Both the position numbers and the translations under genes were made by a program. Below, piece after piece: positions 33,701 to 48,700 of a stretch of DNA of 64,000 nucleotides. The stretch is taken from NCBI GenBank assembly GCA_002633005.1, contig NMRA01000528.1, positions 61,432 through 125,431 of the forward strand, given 5' to 3'. The number at the start of each line of letters is the position of its first letter. Positions within the stretch are counted from its first letter, which is position 1. This DNA is from Phoronis australis (lineage: Eukaryota > Phoronida > Phoronidae). Under the pieces are notes generated by a model that saw only the letters and a list, made by a program, of their open reading frames with translations, searched no databases and was not told where the DNA came from.

Positions 33701-36700
33701 GCAAATAAAATTAAATGAACCATACATATAGGAACACGGAGTTATAACTAACACATACCACGACTCTGGATACAATTTAGTCATCAAAACTTGAACAAAT
33801 CGATGAAAATCTGTCGCGGTTTGCTCGAGTTTCTCTCAGTTACCGGGTGCCATTTTGAGGAAATTACGTGAAATTACGCATTTTGACGAATAAAATGTCC
33901 AAGGGACACACATCTTACAAGTTTCACCCTATACCTTCTCATGCTATTTTACAAGTGTCCCGCACTAGCGTCACGCGCCAGCGTCACGCGCTTCGCTCAG
34001 TCTCGCGCTAACCTTTGCCTAACTCACGTGATTCAGTTGACATGCTTTGTGGTTATCGCGCATGCGATGATAAAATTAACGGCAACCAAAAAAGTGGAGT
34101 TGTAATTCTTCGCCAAAGTCAATTTAATTCTCACAACTTAAGTTCATCAAAGATATGTATAGAAGTAGAAAGGACCAATGATGAAAGTAAGCGTTTTTTA
34201 AATGATAGTTTTAAGTGCAGAATGTATTTTGACGAGGTGAAAACTCGAAATCGGTATTAACCCAAATCCGGTCACGGTCCGTTTAAAATACACTGAAGTA
34301 ACGAAATGAGTACAGAAAGCGAATGGAAGTATTGTAGCCCCTATATGGCCAACCGAGTCTACGTGTTGCATGCTAGATGGCCCCGCGTTGGTTTGAATGC
34401 GCTAAATCTCCCCTTACTCCCAGCTTTCCTGATGTTGTTTATCACGAAGTTCTTGGTTTGCAGGGAACACATAAAAACTCAGATTTTTTGTTTTTGAAGC
34501 AGCCAGGAACACAACAAGTGTATCCGCCGTAAGTTTTCTTCGCGCCCATACCGCGTATTATGCTCGTTACTATGGCCGCTTTCGGAATCCTGACCACAGC
34601 ACCCACAATGCACCATTTTAACCTAATTTCAATATGGCGTCGCTGCAAATCCGCTATTAACCATTTTTGAGATGCAATGTTCCAAATTTTGACGTCATAC
34701 GGTTGCAAGCAATCTTTATGGAACTCTTCACTCACCTTTGAGTCCTGCTCCAGTCTTACTGGGAGGAGTGTGTTGGACGACCTTTGTGCCCCCGTACAGA
34801 ACATGAAGTTTGCCGTCCGTTTCCATGTCGATCACGTGTTTCAAATCAGCGGATTCAATGGCCTCCTACCGAGTACAAGACAGCAACGGAGGATTAAAAC
34901 AGCGAACACTTAACTTCACCCAGAAATGAAAATGGAATCCAGATTGGAATGCAGCTTCAAGTGAATGGACCCCTAGTGGTATTCTGAAATAGACCTCGTG
35001 TGCTTTGTCTCGCAGAACCAGTTTAATGTAAAAAGAGTGATTGGTTCCGGTCTGCACCAGACTCATTTTGAAACCTGCGCTTCAAAGCTGGCACCAGGTG
35101 GCGCTGGTTAAAAAAGGACCCTAACCAAACTCAGGCATCACCGCAACTATTGTCAAAAAAACAAGACTAGAACCAGCCATGGTACTTTTTGCCCAATCAA
35201 TGCTTTTCTACAGATTTCAATCGAGTTTACGCCAAGACACGACCTTCACTAACCTTATAGCTATTGACTAGTTAGTTAAAAAAATTTGAAGCATTTAGTC
35301 AGTCATGCTCTCAGAAAAGATAAAACACCTACCAAAAATTGGATCGTCTTGGAAACACTAGCTGATAGTTCTTTTCTGATGTGTACAAAACATAATTAAA
35401 GTTTAGAAAGTTTTTTTCCAATAATGTGTCCACTGTAAACACCCACCCGCGCTTTTCAACTCTAGAAATAAAAGACCATGGGCTTATGCCTGGATACATA
35501 AGGGGCTTTTTATGAACTTCAATTAAAGACCATGGGCTTATGCCTGGATACATAAGAAGCTTTTTATGAACTTCAATTAAAGACCATGTGCCAGTCAATT
35601 TGGGACAAAAGTAATTGATAAATGACCATTGATTTTCCAGGTGCTTACAACAGCTGGTAAGAGCTATGATCTACATACTATGACAAATGCAAAGTAAGTT
35701 TTCTTAAAAAATTATTTTTGTTTTTGACAATCAACAAAATGAAAGTGCAGTCAATGTTTAACAAAAAGCTCAGATAGACCCATCCACATTGTTTAAGGTA
35801 GGGATAGCACAGTACAGGCAGATCTCTCAGTTCCAACAATTGACTACCTTCATCACAGGTACCGACTCCCCCGTCAACATGGACTCATCCACAATACATG
35901 GGCCCCGGAGCAGAAGGAGGTCACAGGGTACCAGGCGGTCTTCTTGTGACCGCCCGATGGAGACGATGTCACCTGGGACCAGTTGATCACTAGGAATGTG
36001 ACGCCACTTTCTGTTTCGATACACCTTAAGAAAAAAACAAAACATGGTTCGTTAACAAATCTCAAAAGAGGATAATTTTTGAAAATTACACAATATCTGT
36101 CTGTGAAAATACAAATATATAATTTATTGGGTAGTTTGGGTATAGCATGAGAGAGCCCAACTTGGAAAATAAATTGATGAGAAAATCATGACAAACAAGA
36201 CCAGTGCTACTCCCTATAGGTGCAATCTAGAGCCATCAGCCCAACGATAACAATGGCCACTTTTCTAGGGGCAATCTTTGGTCAGAACCGGTGACCTGTT
36301 TTTTGGTTGTTCCAATACATCGTAAATGGAATATAGAGTACTGGCCGTAACCCATACACGTAGTCTGAGCTGAATGTAAGTCACAGTTCATCTAAAATGA
36401 CAACACAGTCACCCAAGACCACAATTCACTGCCAATCCAACACATGATATCTAAGTGGTACACGATTTGCAAATTCCCTGCCAATCCCACATAAATCAAG
36501 CGAATGCTCATCTCCTCTCAAACTGGGATGCTATTCATTTCCTAATCTCTTTGTCAACACTATCTAAATGGGAAGCAATTCGTTTCCCAACCAACTCAAC
36601 ACTACCTGAATGGGATACGGTTTGTTGCCCATCTCCCTGATGGTGGCAAGGTTCCTCAACTGTTGCTGAACCAGCGTTGCCTCGAACATAATAAGCATGA

Positions 36701-39700
36701 TAAGCGTGAACACACTGTAGTACCAGTACTCATCTAGGCACCATAAACCAACACAGAACACTTGGAAGACAAAGAAAGGCGCGGTGGCACGTTCTTTGAA
36801 CAGTTCACTGAATTTTGGCAGATCTGTGCTCAATCTGAAAGGGAGGACAGGAAATGCTAAAAAAGTAAAAATAAAAAATCAAATGAATTACTACTTGAAA
36901 CGGAGATCAGTTGCCGGTTGCCCGAACCTACTTCAAATGGAAGTCATTACATTCCCTGAAACTTCTGCACATTTTGGACTACAGTTATGCATTTCTCCAA
37001 CAATGTAACGTCATTATGAACTCCTCGTTTAGATGACATACTCCAAAATATGTTTGAAAAGTGTGCCCTTATTTCAATAAATATAAAAAGAGTCAGATAT
37101 AATCCATAAGTTATGGGCATTACATGAAAAGGTCTTGCCTGAACCATTTTCAATTATACAAAGAGTTCACCAATGTTTACTCTCCATGTGTATCAAGACT
37201 TTCAGTTGATGAAATAGCAAAAGAAACAACAATCAGTGTTTACACAAATCCGCTTAAAACTTCGGGAACATAGCCGAGTCTCTTTCTGGGACTGTTTCCT
37301 GTAACTGGCTACAACAGTCTTCATAGGATGTGGTTAGGTGTCATGTTACTTAATAACACCTTCAAAAACTACTCAAACATTCTAGGCTTATGACACAAAG
37401 AGTACTTCTCAAAACATAGATGTTACTCAAAGCAACAATGATTTCATATCATGTTGTTTTTAGAATATTATAAGGTATGAAAGATCTTATCAACAAGTCA
37501 GCAAAATCTTTCTCATCCAAATCCAATGGCTGGACAAACAGTACACCTGGAGATAGGAGTTTCCACACACATAATATTCACAAGTCCAGCCATAGGAATG
37601 TTTTTTAACCCTGAAATATTATTTGTCAGAATGACTGACAGGGGCACCCTCATTCAGCCAGGGGGTTTCAGTTTTTCGACCCTGAAATATTTTATCACAT
37701 AGGATTTTGGTGTACTCCATTTAGCAGGCCAGTCCCCTGGTGACAGGGATTAAAACTACTGGGTATGCTCACTGATTGAGGCCAAACTTCCTCTCGGCTG
37801 TAGCTTGCTCCTCCTCGGAAGTGAAACCCTTCCAACTGAGATACTCTCCCACAGACAGGTCGATGGGAAACTCCACCTGGCGAGCAAAAACAAATTTAGT
37901 TAGCAATGCATGAATTGTGAAGCCACACCATTTTTGGGCATGTCACAAAATAATTTCATGGCTTCATGCATAACTAAATAAAGCAATAATGGCGTGCTCC
38001 CGCATTTAGTACGATATGGTGTAATGCCCCCATTTGGCTATTATAGCTCAGACGTGAATTTTCAACAAATTCTTTTAAATACCAAACCTGTGTACCACCA
38101 AAACTGCATTTGAGTATTCTGGACACCAGGTTTGCAGATTTTTCTGAAAATTTGCCAATTTTCATGCAGAGACAAAACATGAAAATTCAAACATTTCAGC
38201 ATAATAGCGTATTAAAACTGTTTAGTTAGTACCTTTCCCAGTTACTTACTTTTGAAACAGTTTTAATACATGTACTGACATGACCACCAATTCTCAGAAT
38301 TTTCTAAGTTGTCTAGTTTGTGGACTGCGGTTCCAGTAGTGAAAAGCTCAAGTCAGGCAATGGAATGGCTTCTTACTGAACTTAATACTTGACTAGCGGT
38401 TACCCATGCTTTCGCACGGGTAGCAGCTAGTGGGAAGTGCCGAGGGGAATCGTGTGTGGCTGCGGGATTCTTTCCCCAAGCAGTAGAAATTTCTTTCCAG
38501 AACATTTGACCCTGCCATAACACAAAGTACAATAATCATATATTCTTTAAAGTGAAAACTAAGATTTACAAAAGTTGCTTCATAAGTGTACATACTGAGG
38601 TAGAAAGCCAGCTAGCTGTATGAAGACTATCGTCAACATACAGCTAGGTAGCCGTGTGTAGAGCTCGGTCAGACACCAAAATTCCACATAACTTGACTCG
38701 GGTGTTCAGCTTGTCACCTCCTCATACCTTGAAACTTATATATAGAACTAACGACCTGTAGGGATGTATGTAGAATCTGGGAATGAGCCGACACTCACCT
38801 TGCCAGTTACAGCCGTTTACAGAAGTAAAAAATAAAACAATCTAATCAACATCATTTTTCGTTATTTTCCGCCTTTTGCAATAAAGAAAAATCTGTCGTC
38901 GCTTTGACCAAACAGTGCCTACTCGTGACACGCGCACGTACACGCCATTTCCTAAAATTTTGCGATATCTCTTGAGAGTTTGTTCTCAAAATTGTGTTTT
39001 CTGAAATTAAAATATTAAAAACTTTAACGAAATGAAACCACTTCCGATTGTTGTGACATGTATGCAACCTCACAGCTGACTGTAGAACATGGAAATTGGC
39101 CAATAGGTGGTGCCCAAAAGAGCGCATCGCAATTTTAGCAGCAGAATAACTGTTGAACGTCAAATTTCCAACACCGGTAAATAATTAGTTTACTGAAGGA
39201 AGAGTAATTTTTTTTAATGAGGCATCATTCATTTTGGAGGCGACAGGCCCGATGAATTATATACGTGACAGAAGACGGAGGGAGTGAAATTAAGCTGACG
39301 GAGTGACGTCACCCAGACCATTGAGCTGACCGACTCAGTGACGTCACCAAGGCCAGCATGAAACTGGCCACCCTTCCTCCGCATCCGCGAAAAAACGGCC
39401 CGCGAGAAAAAAATAGAACACCTCGAATCCAAATACGGGGCCAGTGCAATACCTGGGACCACGGCAGTGCCAAAACGGGCGCAACGAAGGTCTGTAGTGG
39501 AGCGGGGGAGAAGGAGTTTGTGCAAACGATGCATTTTTTTCATAAATTATTCAAATACATGCCCCAATGGCAGTATATACCATGATGAGGTGCTGACAAA
39601 GAAGAGATATATGCTTCAAAATTTCTGTTCGTTTCTTAAAACTAAAAACTGCAAAACATGGTCATGAAACTGCACTGGACAATATCAAATATCAGAAGAC

Positions 39701-42700
39701 ATGTTCTTAACCATTCCACGAAACTTTATAGCTGTTTATTACAAACATCTATAAACACTTGACTGATGCCGACAGCTCGACGTGACGCGAAATCAGTGCG
39801 GCCAGCATGTGGGCAAGAAAACAATGCACTGAACAACGAGCAATTTTGAATTTTACGGTAAGTCCCGACAGCTTTCGATAAGACACTGCCAATCTTTGTA
39901 ATAACGTGGCAAAAAGAGAATCTAATGTTCCCTTCTTTCAGAAGTTGTTTTTTTCACAGCTTGGAGTATGCAGCCTCTGATGATTTTTCACTTTCACAGT
40001 ATGTAATTAGCCAGAAATAGTTGGAATCCAACGAAGCAAGCACTCCACCATCCACAGAACTCGTTGCTTATAGTTAAGGTTGGTGACGATGAATATCAGT
40101 AGAAGAGGTCATGCGATTCGCCGATTATCTTGCTATAATTAGAATGTTTCGAAGCAAGTTTCCAACTTCACACTCAAGTTTTTTTATCAAAACAATAATT
40201 TGAATATTTGTATTCTTAATTTCTAATTTAAAAATCTTCTTCCATTTACACTATTAGCTTATCACTAAATTTGTGGATGAACATCTTCCACCTTTTAGTA
40301 TAATCCCTAGCCATTTTGGCTTCGAAAATGGAAGCGACTGGTCCATCACTGCGTGTCTCGTGCTGCACTCATTCACTCTAATGTTGTTTCGAGCTTTAAC
40401 CCTTATTTTTCGTTCGGCAAAAGCAATCCACCACTGAAATTGTCTGACAGGTCATAGTTGTCACATGTGGAATGATGCGGAATCCATTGCACTTGGTTTC
40501 AACTGGTTTCCTGGCGAGTTGATCTAGCTCAACTCTGAGGTTTGGGTGTGTCTGGCGATGTTAACCCAACACTGATTTGTCTGGCAATGTTCTTTTATGA
40601 TACATGGGTTATGTTGAATATTTTGCAGCCAATTTTATGCGGTTACCTCTTGGGTAGATCTTTTGGGACCCAATATTTTTACCTGGTAGGGGCAACCACC
40701 ACTGAGACTGTCTGGCATATAACTGCTGCGCCAAGTGAAGCGATGCTGGATGTTATACAATTGGTGTCAACTGGTTTCCTGGTGGCACAGCTTGGAATGA
40801 CCAATGACAAAAAACGCAGAAACTTTTTACGGCCCAAATCATGCGCGCTACGCAGCCTTGAAATGGTCGATGTGAACCTTTCCCCGACAAAATTTGGGAG
40901 GACTAAAATAAAAAACCTTACCACCATCAGTAGCATGCATCTGCGTCCTTTTAGCTCGTCGGTCCACTCCCAACCTACACATTTTTGGCTGCAGAGCCGT
41001 AGTATTTGTCGCCGCGGTTTACAATAACACGAGACGCCATTGAAAATCCCACCACGCTATCCCAGATGCCCCGGCAATGTTGACAATTTACGTTCCTCCG
41101 AAACATAAACAGCAACTTCCGCTTTTCGAAGGGAACGTCGTCTGCAACGCCGCGGTAAGAAAGGAATTTGCCGCGGAAATTTTAGATCAAATCCGATATT
41201 TTTTACGCGGAAATATAATAAAATGCGCGGACAGTACATTTGAAAAAAGCAGAAATCCACGTTTCCGCGGAAAATTCCAAGCCCTGTGGTGGGTTGGGAT
41301 AGCTCAACTCGGAGATTTCGGTGAGGGTAGTTCACCACTGAATTTGTCTGGCAGTGTTCATTCATGATATATGGGTCTGTGTTGAATAATTCATAACCAG
41401 TTTCAAGTGGTTACCTCTAGGGTTTATCTAGCTCAACTTTTGGCCTCAGTTAAAATCCTATGGATCATGTCCCCCACCACTGAAATTGTCTGGCAGTGGA
41501 TAATTTGGGTGTGGCATCTACTTTTAACTTGTTAAATGAAAAGTTGATATAGCTCAATTTTTGTGCGCCATTCTCATGGCCTCCCTGACCACACTTACTA
41601 GAGTGAACCTGCCAGATGGCCATTTCCTAGCATTGATATACCCATGGACCACTGTGGTGTCAAAGAAAATGGGTTACCTTTTCATGCCCAAAATACCTCT
41701 GGGATTCTGACACAAAACGTCTGAAGCACCTGTGTTCTCAGTTAAGATGAACAAGTGTTTCACTCAGATGGGCACACTATGAAGGACAGAGTCACCGACT
41801 GAATTAAAGGTGTTGATCGTAAATCACAATTACTCACCGCAGTAAATCTCTTCTTTTCTCCCCCATCATACACATATTTTGTCTTTTGGAAGTTAAACCA
41901 TATGTCCGATGAATCGTCATTCTGAAAATATTGACATATCATATCTTCTGAAGATAGTCCGATGCTGGTATACTAAGAACTACAAGCATCTATCATAAGG
42001 TCGACAGTCAAAATCTGTCGATACTTCACTAGATAAGAATTTTCAGCTAATTACAATCACATGTCAATTCTCTGGGCAAACTAAATTGACAAAGTACCTT
42101 TTTTCATGTTCAAAGGTTTTCTAACATTGTTGTGAGTAACCAAAAATGTTCAAATTATTATCCAAGGGTACATATGGTATGGATTGAACACCGTATGATA
42201 AAACGTGAAGTCTGCACTACATTGTTTAGGTGCAAGTGAGAAAAATAAATTTCATATTTTGCTTTAATTTAGTGAGATTTCACAACGTGAAATGTTTCTC
42301 TTTTAATATTTCTACTGAATTGATTGAAGATCTTCATGGTTGAGCATTCAACAATTTTTCCAGGCTCACACAAGTCAGATTCAAATGGAATGAGATGTTA
42401 TCGGTAATTATTTGAAGACCTCAGAACACAAATTACAACCATAACGCAAACTTTGCCCAAAGTTTCAAGCAAAGATCGATAGTCGACTTTTGGAACCACA
42501 CAGGATAGAGGAACGATCCAGTGACCAGTGTCCTCACTACTCTCACAGTCGGATCAGCAGAGTCTCGGATCTCCAGCCACAGTATACTGGAATTTACATG
42601 TGCGATTAAGCACTTTTGGAATCACTGTTTACAGACTACGACCAATAGATTGAGGGTCAATACCAGAGCATTTATGAATCAGTCACGGAAATGCTCTCCC

Positions 42701-45700
42701 AGGCAGGTATAAGAAAGAAGTACAAACATGGTTCAAGGGTAACAGCTCCGGAAATCCATTGTTTGCAGTGGGAACCACCTTGACAACCGTCGCAGAGGCT
42801 GTGTCACGGGCCTGAAAAATAGCAAAAAACTCAAATGAAGCATAATTGTAAATACAGTGAACAGTGCGATACAATTCTTGATAATTGTTATCCTGTCATT
42901 GCTAGGTGCCATATTTGGTAAAATCTAGAGCTTCAAGTCTGGATTTGATATTTTTGTTTTTGCCTGGTCCCGAACCTGTACTATAGACAAAGCTGTTCTG
43001 CCTGGGTCAAAACACATAGCACCATTTAAATGGTTAACTGGATGTGCATCGATGTCTCCTGGATAAAGTACATGCCAAAAATAATCGGACAGAATGACTC
43101 AACATTGACACAAGATAGTTAATTGTAAGTGGACTAAATCAGCAGAGTATGGCTTCTTCACATATTTATCACACAACATAACCGACAAGTGGAATACTAT
43201 TGCATCAAATTTCTTCTCAAATATAAGGATTTAAAAAATAAGCCTATCACTGGTACTAACACAATTTTGCAGTTGTGCAGATGCCATGAAGCATTTGGTG
43301 AAGTATCTATTATTTGTAGCAAAATATCCAGCCTTAGAAAAATGGAAAAAATATTTCTTTTCGAAATAAACGGTATTTTATTGTGATTGGTTTTGGCATG
43401 CACTATGTAAAAATTTTGAAATGAACTGTTTAATAAATCTCAGGCAGTCCTTACTGGCAATAAACTCGCCCTCCATCACAAAAATACAACTTTCGATTTA
43501 GACCATTTGCCAAATGTTATGAAAAAATGATGTCAAATGTTTCTTAGTCAATGTGGAAGATTTCAAGACTTCAGTCGAAAGAACAGTTAATAGTCCTCTT
43601 GGAAAGCAGTGCTATCACTGAAGAGGCCACCCTCATTTTAAATATCACAATAATAATAATAATAACAATCTGTCCGCAATTTGTGAACTAGTTTTCAGTG
43701 CGTCAAACTGGTTTTCAAAATGTAAGCACATTATATATGATTATCATCGAAAGAATTGACAATCATCTATTCTTCAGACCACTAATAAAACTTCAGTGTT
43801 TTTTATTTTAGAAAATAAACATATATTAAGTACAAAAACAACACTTCAAACTTAGAATTCTCGGTGTTACGAGAATTGATAATAACAATTCTTCAGTTTA
43901 AAAAACAGTATTTTCCTTGAGATTCAAAAGATGTGTCGTAGTTTAGAATCTAGCAGTTAAATGTAGATCAGAGAATTCTAAACTGAAGACTTGTATAAAA
44001 TGGCAAATTCACTGATGTGCGAATTTAAGACCAAATACAAGGTATGGCAAAATAGCAACAATTTCAGTCAAAAATAATTGCTAAAATTGACCGTTCTTCC
44101 TTTTCAAAGGCTTTTAACAGGCTGGTGAGCCCCCACAACTGCTCAAAACACGGTCTGGTGTTAGCTATGGTAAAAAACTTGGAGAAAATATAGCGTTTAT
44201 TTGGTGTCACTTACCGTTAACAAAAAATAAAAAATAAAACTTCACTTCTTCGTCACATTGTGTTATAATTTAGTTAGATTTTACGTAATCACTCGATATT
44301 GCCAATATCCCATTTCAGAATTAAAGATAGCAAACATCACAATCGATGTTTGTGTTTAAAATTAAGGAGCATCTGTCCCACGTCGAATAATTCTTACAAG
44401 GTTGTGATCAACAAATCCAATTATTCACAAAGCTGACTTAGCTTTGTGCGTTTCTTCAAAAAGACTTTGTTGCACTGAACACTAATTGAGTGTCTTTGGG
44501 AACTGGGGAGTTCACTCACCACCACAAGATATCTTACATGAATGCTGAAGTCAGTCATATGGCAACAAAAATCTCCTGAGGAAGGAGTTTCGTAATAATT
44601 TGAGCTCATGATTCATAGAATATAAAGTAGCAGAAATAAATGGCAACCTTAGTCCCAATTAAAATCCGATGGAAAGTGGCTAATCACAATGCATTTAATA
44701 AGACGTCTGTCATAGACTAAACCTATCATGATAGAAATTATTTAATTCGGGTCGAAAATAATCGCTAAAATTCACACATTTCTATTTTTCCAAAAGCTTA
44801 CCACATTGTTCAAAATTCTCAAACATTAAAAATGTTGTTCAGTAATAGCTACGTCATACAAACCATGACAAACACGAGGTAAATTTGAGAGGAGGCAGTG
44901 TGGCCTACTGGAATAAGTTTTCATGGGTTCGACTTCCACTGGGCCACACTGCTAGACCCTTGAGTCAGGTTTCTAGCTCCTCAGCTCGGAGAGCAGAACA
45001 ATGGCTCCAGGAGATTTATGCAATGGTACAACATTTACCAGACTGCCTGCAATTATCATTTACCAAGTAAATTTTCCTGAAATTTGACAAAATGAAATTT
45101 TGACCATGTGTCATGTGTCTCAAACTGTTTACCCAACTGTTTGTTACCCGCTCAGCATTGCCTTATGGACTCCATCATATACATGCAGAAGAATAGTTTC
45201 CAAAGTAACCTCACCAATGTACATGTGCTAAAAATGTCATATTGACGTCTTCTCAAGTGAGATCAATAATCTGAGAGTTCAACATTACTACAGGGTAAAA
45301 AAGCAAAGTCTGGTAAATGGAGCACTGAACAAACACCTGCCAACGTTCGTAAATAATACTAATAATAATGTTAAGGACAACGACTTATTGGGTCATTCTC
45401 ACCTACTGAGCAGTTAATGCAGTACTGGGCACAAGAAATTACATTTCATGTTACCGGTAGTTGATGTTTTCTTCCACCAGGACCCTTCCTTAATATGTGT
45501 TTTCATACTTTATCTTGTCCAGTGTTAAGTAAATTCACCTACTTCACACTTTGATTCATGACAACAGTAATTTTTTTCACAATAACTACAGTTACCATAA
45601 ACCTACTATGGATAATGAATGTAAAAATCACAAATTAATATTGTTGTAAACTGATTATGGTAGTAATTGTTCTTAGTACAACATGGGGTTCATCATGTGA

Positions 45701-48700
45701 AATGTCCAATTAAACTGTTGTGCATCCACTGTGAGTGAATACTATCAACCACTTTACACACAAAAAGGAGGATCTATCTAGTGTTACAAAATTCACCCCG
45801 GTATAACCTATAACTTTCTCAAATCATACTTCATAAAGCATTGGTCTCTGACAGGCAGGACTATACAATAGAATGTTTCAGAGAAAAAAATTTAGGTCTT
45901 CCATGTTTTGAGACATATTAGTGACTAAAGGATCATTTATAGCACTGTCAACTGGTCGATGTATTGGGAAGTTGCAGTCAGAATGAACGGTTAACAGTGC
46001 CGGTTAGCTTCGCAATAAACAGGTGGATTTAACAATGGAGCATCGACGCTGTGATACAGTATGAACAGTCAACTTCCATCTCATCAAAGTTACTGCCAGG
46101 GGCCACTGTTATCGTTAACAATTAAAGGGCATTGTCGTTACTAAAGTTCGCATATACTTTGCTGAACTAATCATAAGTCGAATTAGAAATAAGACTTACT
46201 GCTAAATTTGTGGATCAATCAAACGACTTTGAGTGCCATGAAATAGAGTGCCATCTGTTGGCAAATTCATTTTTTGTCGATTCTTCAAGCCTCTGTTTTT
46301 TTTCTCGAGATTACACACACTTTACAACAAATAGCCAGAAGTGTAGTTTTGAGTATTTCATTACTAGCAATCAAAATTCTTAACTAAATGCTTCAACAAA
46401 GTTAATACTTGCTTTTAATTCACCATTTGAACCAAAAATCAAGCCATATCTCCTGGCACAAGCATTGTAAAGATAGTTAGGTGCTGATTTGTGCGAAGGA
46501 CTTTTGGTACAAAAAGTTTGATAACAGGACTTTTTATTCGAGTTGGGATTGGGAAGAGTTAAAATCATTGACAACAGCCTCCAAAGGTATACCTCCATGC
46601 GCAAAAGGTACATTGCAACATGACTTTGATGTTTTAGTCAGTGTGAGGCATAATTCGCCGAAAAGTGTCTGGCATATGATGGGCCTATGAGATAATTACC
46701 ATCTCTACTAAGGCCTGTCTAGTGCCTTATAAGAGATTTAATTTGGGAATGGGGTATATCTCTTCCTTTTAAGCAGGCAATACGTAGCCTCCTGGCTGGC
46801 TATATAGAGGGGATACAGCCCTTCCCATCAGTTTCTGTACCACTCCCATCCCGTGTATCTTAATGGGTGGTACCTGAAATACGATCACTGAAAAGTGGTT
46901 TTCACCTTGTCAAAAATACATTTTACACTTAAAATAGTCTCTTAAGAAGCACTTACTTTCTTCAACAACCCTTTCAGGTTTTATCTATGAAGTTTGTCTA
47001 CGAGAATTAAGATGGCTTTGGTGAAGAATTCCTACGGAACTTTTTGGTCGCTGTTAACTTTTTTTACCGAACGTGATAACCAAGAGAATTTCAGTTGATG
47101 TCAAGCGAGTTAGACAATAACAACTAGCATGAGACAGAGTGAAGCGCATGATCAGGCACGTAACACTTGCAAAAAGTAGCATGGGAAGGTATCCAATAGA
47201 ATTTGTGAGATTCGTGTCCCTTGCCTTGGACATTTTGTTTGTCAACGAGCTTGATTTCGCATAACTAATGCAAAATGGCACCAGGTGAGGAGGAGAGGGA
47301 AGAACAGTGAACCGCGACAGATTTTCATGGACATGATCAAATCATGCTAACTAAAATTGTCTCCAGAGTCATGGACTGTGTTCACTACAATTTAATATGT
47401 ATGTTACTATCAGTGTTTTGAGAACAGCAGCTTTCTAAGGCACTAGTCAGATACAATGGTCCATGATTTAGAGAACCAGGCACTCACAGAGTAACTGCCG
47501 TTATTTAGTGGATGAAACTGGTTCTCTAAATCAGGGTTCATTATATCGGACTAGTGCCCCTTCTAAGGAGTAAGGTAAGGGAGTTATCGGCCTACAATCA
47601 AGTGACCTAATTATCGGACGTTTTGGCACATTTTGAAAATACTACGGATTGTTGTAAATTCTTTGCTGAAATAAAGGCTTACCTTTATAGAATTGTTCTG
47701 TTACTATATCTTGTCACCGAAGGCCACATTTATGTTCTGACTGATCTTTAAAAAACACAACTAGCAAACCTTCGGAGAACCTAAATATCGTATACCATGT
47801 TTCCCCATACGCCACACCACGGAAAACTGACTAACCACGTAATGGCCACAGGCACCTTGTAGCCAAATTTCAGCTGGAGTGTTTTNGCATTGGTCTCTGA
47901 CAGGCAGGACTATACACTAGAATGTTTCAGAGAAAAAAATTTAGGTTTTCCATGTTTTGAGACATATTAGTGACTAAAGGATCGTTTATACCACTGTCAA
48001 CTGGTCGATGTATTGGGAAGTTGCAGTCAGAATGAATGGTTAACAGCGCCGGTTAGCTTTGCAATAAACAGGTGGATTTAACAATAGAGCATCGACGCTT
48101 TGATGCAGTATGAACAGTCAACTAACTCAACTTCCATCTCATCAAAGTTACTGCCAGGGGCCACTGTTATCGTTAACAATTAAAGGGCATTGTCGTTACT
48201 AAAGTTCGCATATACTTTGCTGAACTAATCATAAGTCAAATTAGAAATAAGACTTACTGCTAAATTTGTGGATCAATCAAACGACTTTGAGTGCCATGAA
48301 ATAGTGTGCCATCTGTTGGCAAATTCCTTTTTTGTCGATTCTTCAAGCCTCTGTTTTTTTTCTCGAGATTACACACACTTTACAACAAATAGCCAGAAGT
48401 GTAGTTCTGAGTATTTCATTACTAGCAATCAAAATTCTTAACTAAATGCTTCAACAATTGAAAGTTAATACTTGCTTTTAATTCACCACTTGAACCAAAA
48501 ACAAGCCATATCTCCTGGCACAAGCATTGTAAAGATAGTTAGTTGCTGATTTGTGCGAAGGACTTTTGGTAAAAAAAGTTTGATCACAGGACTATTTATT
48601 CGAGTTGGGATTGGGAAGAGTTAAAATCATTGACAACAGCCTCCAAAGGTGTACCTCCATGCGCAAAAGGTACATTGCAACATGACTTTGATGGTTTAAT

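Noticed and set aside
39229-39585. Overlapping frames on both strands near two TGACGTCACC sites
   Set aside because: No domain, no splice context within ATP13A1 intron 3. The CRE-like sites are noted, but without a gene start they are not called.
44894-44952. tRNA gene
   Set aside because: A and B boxes are present, but the anticodon arm is missing and a SINE body follows.
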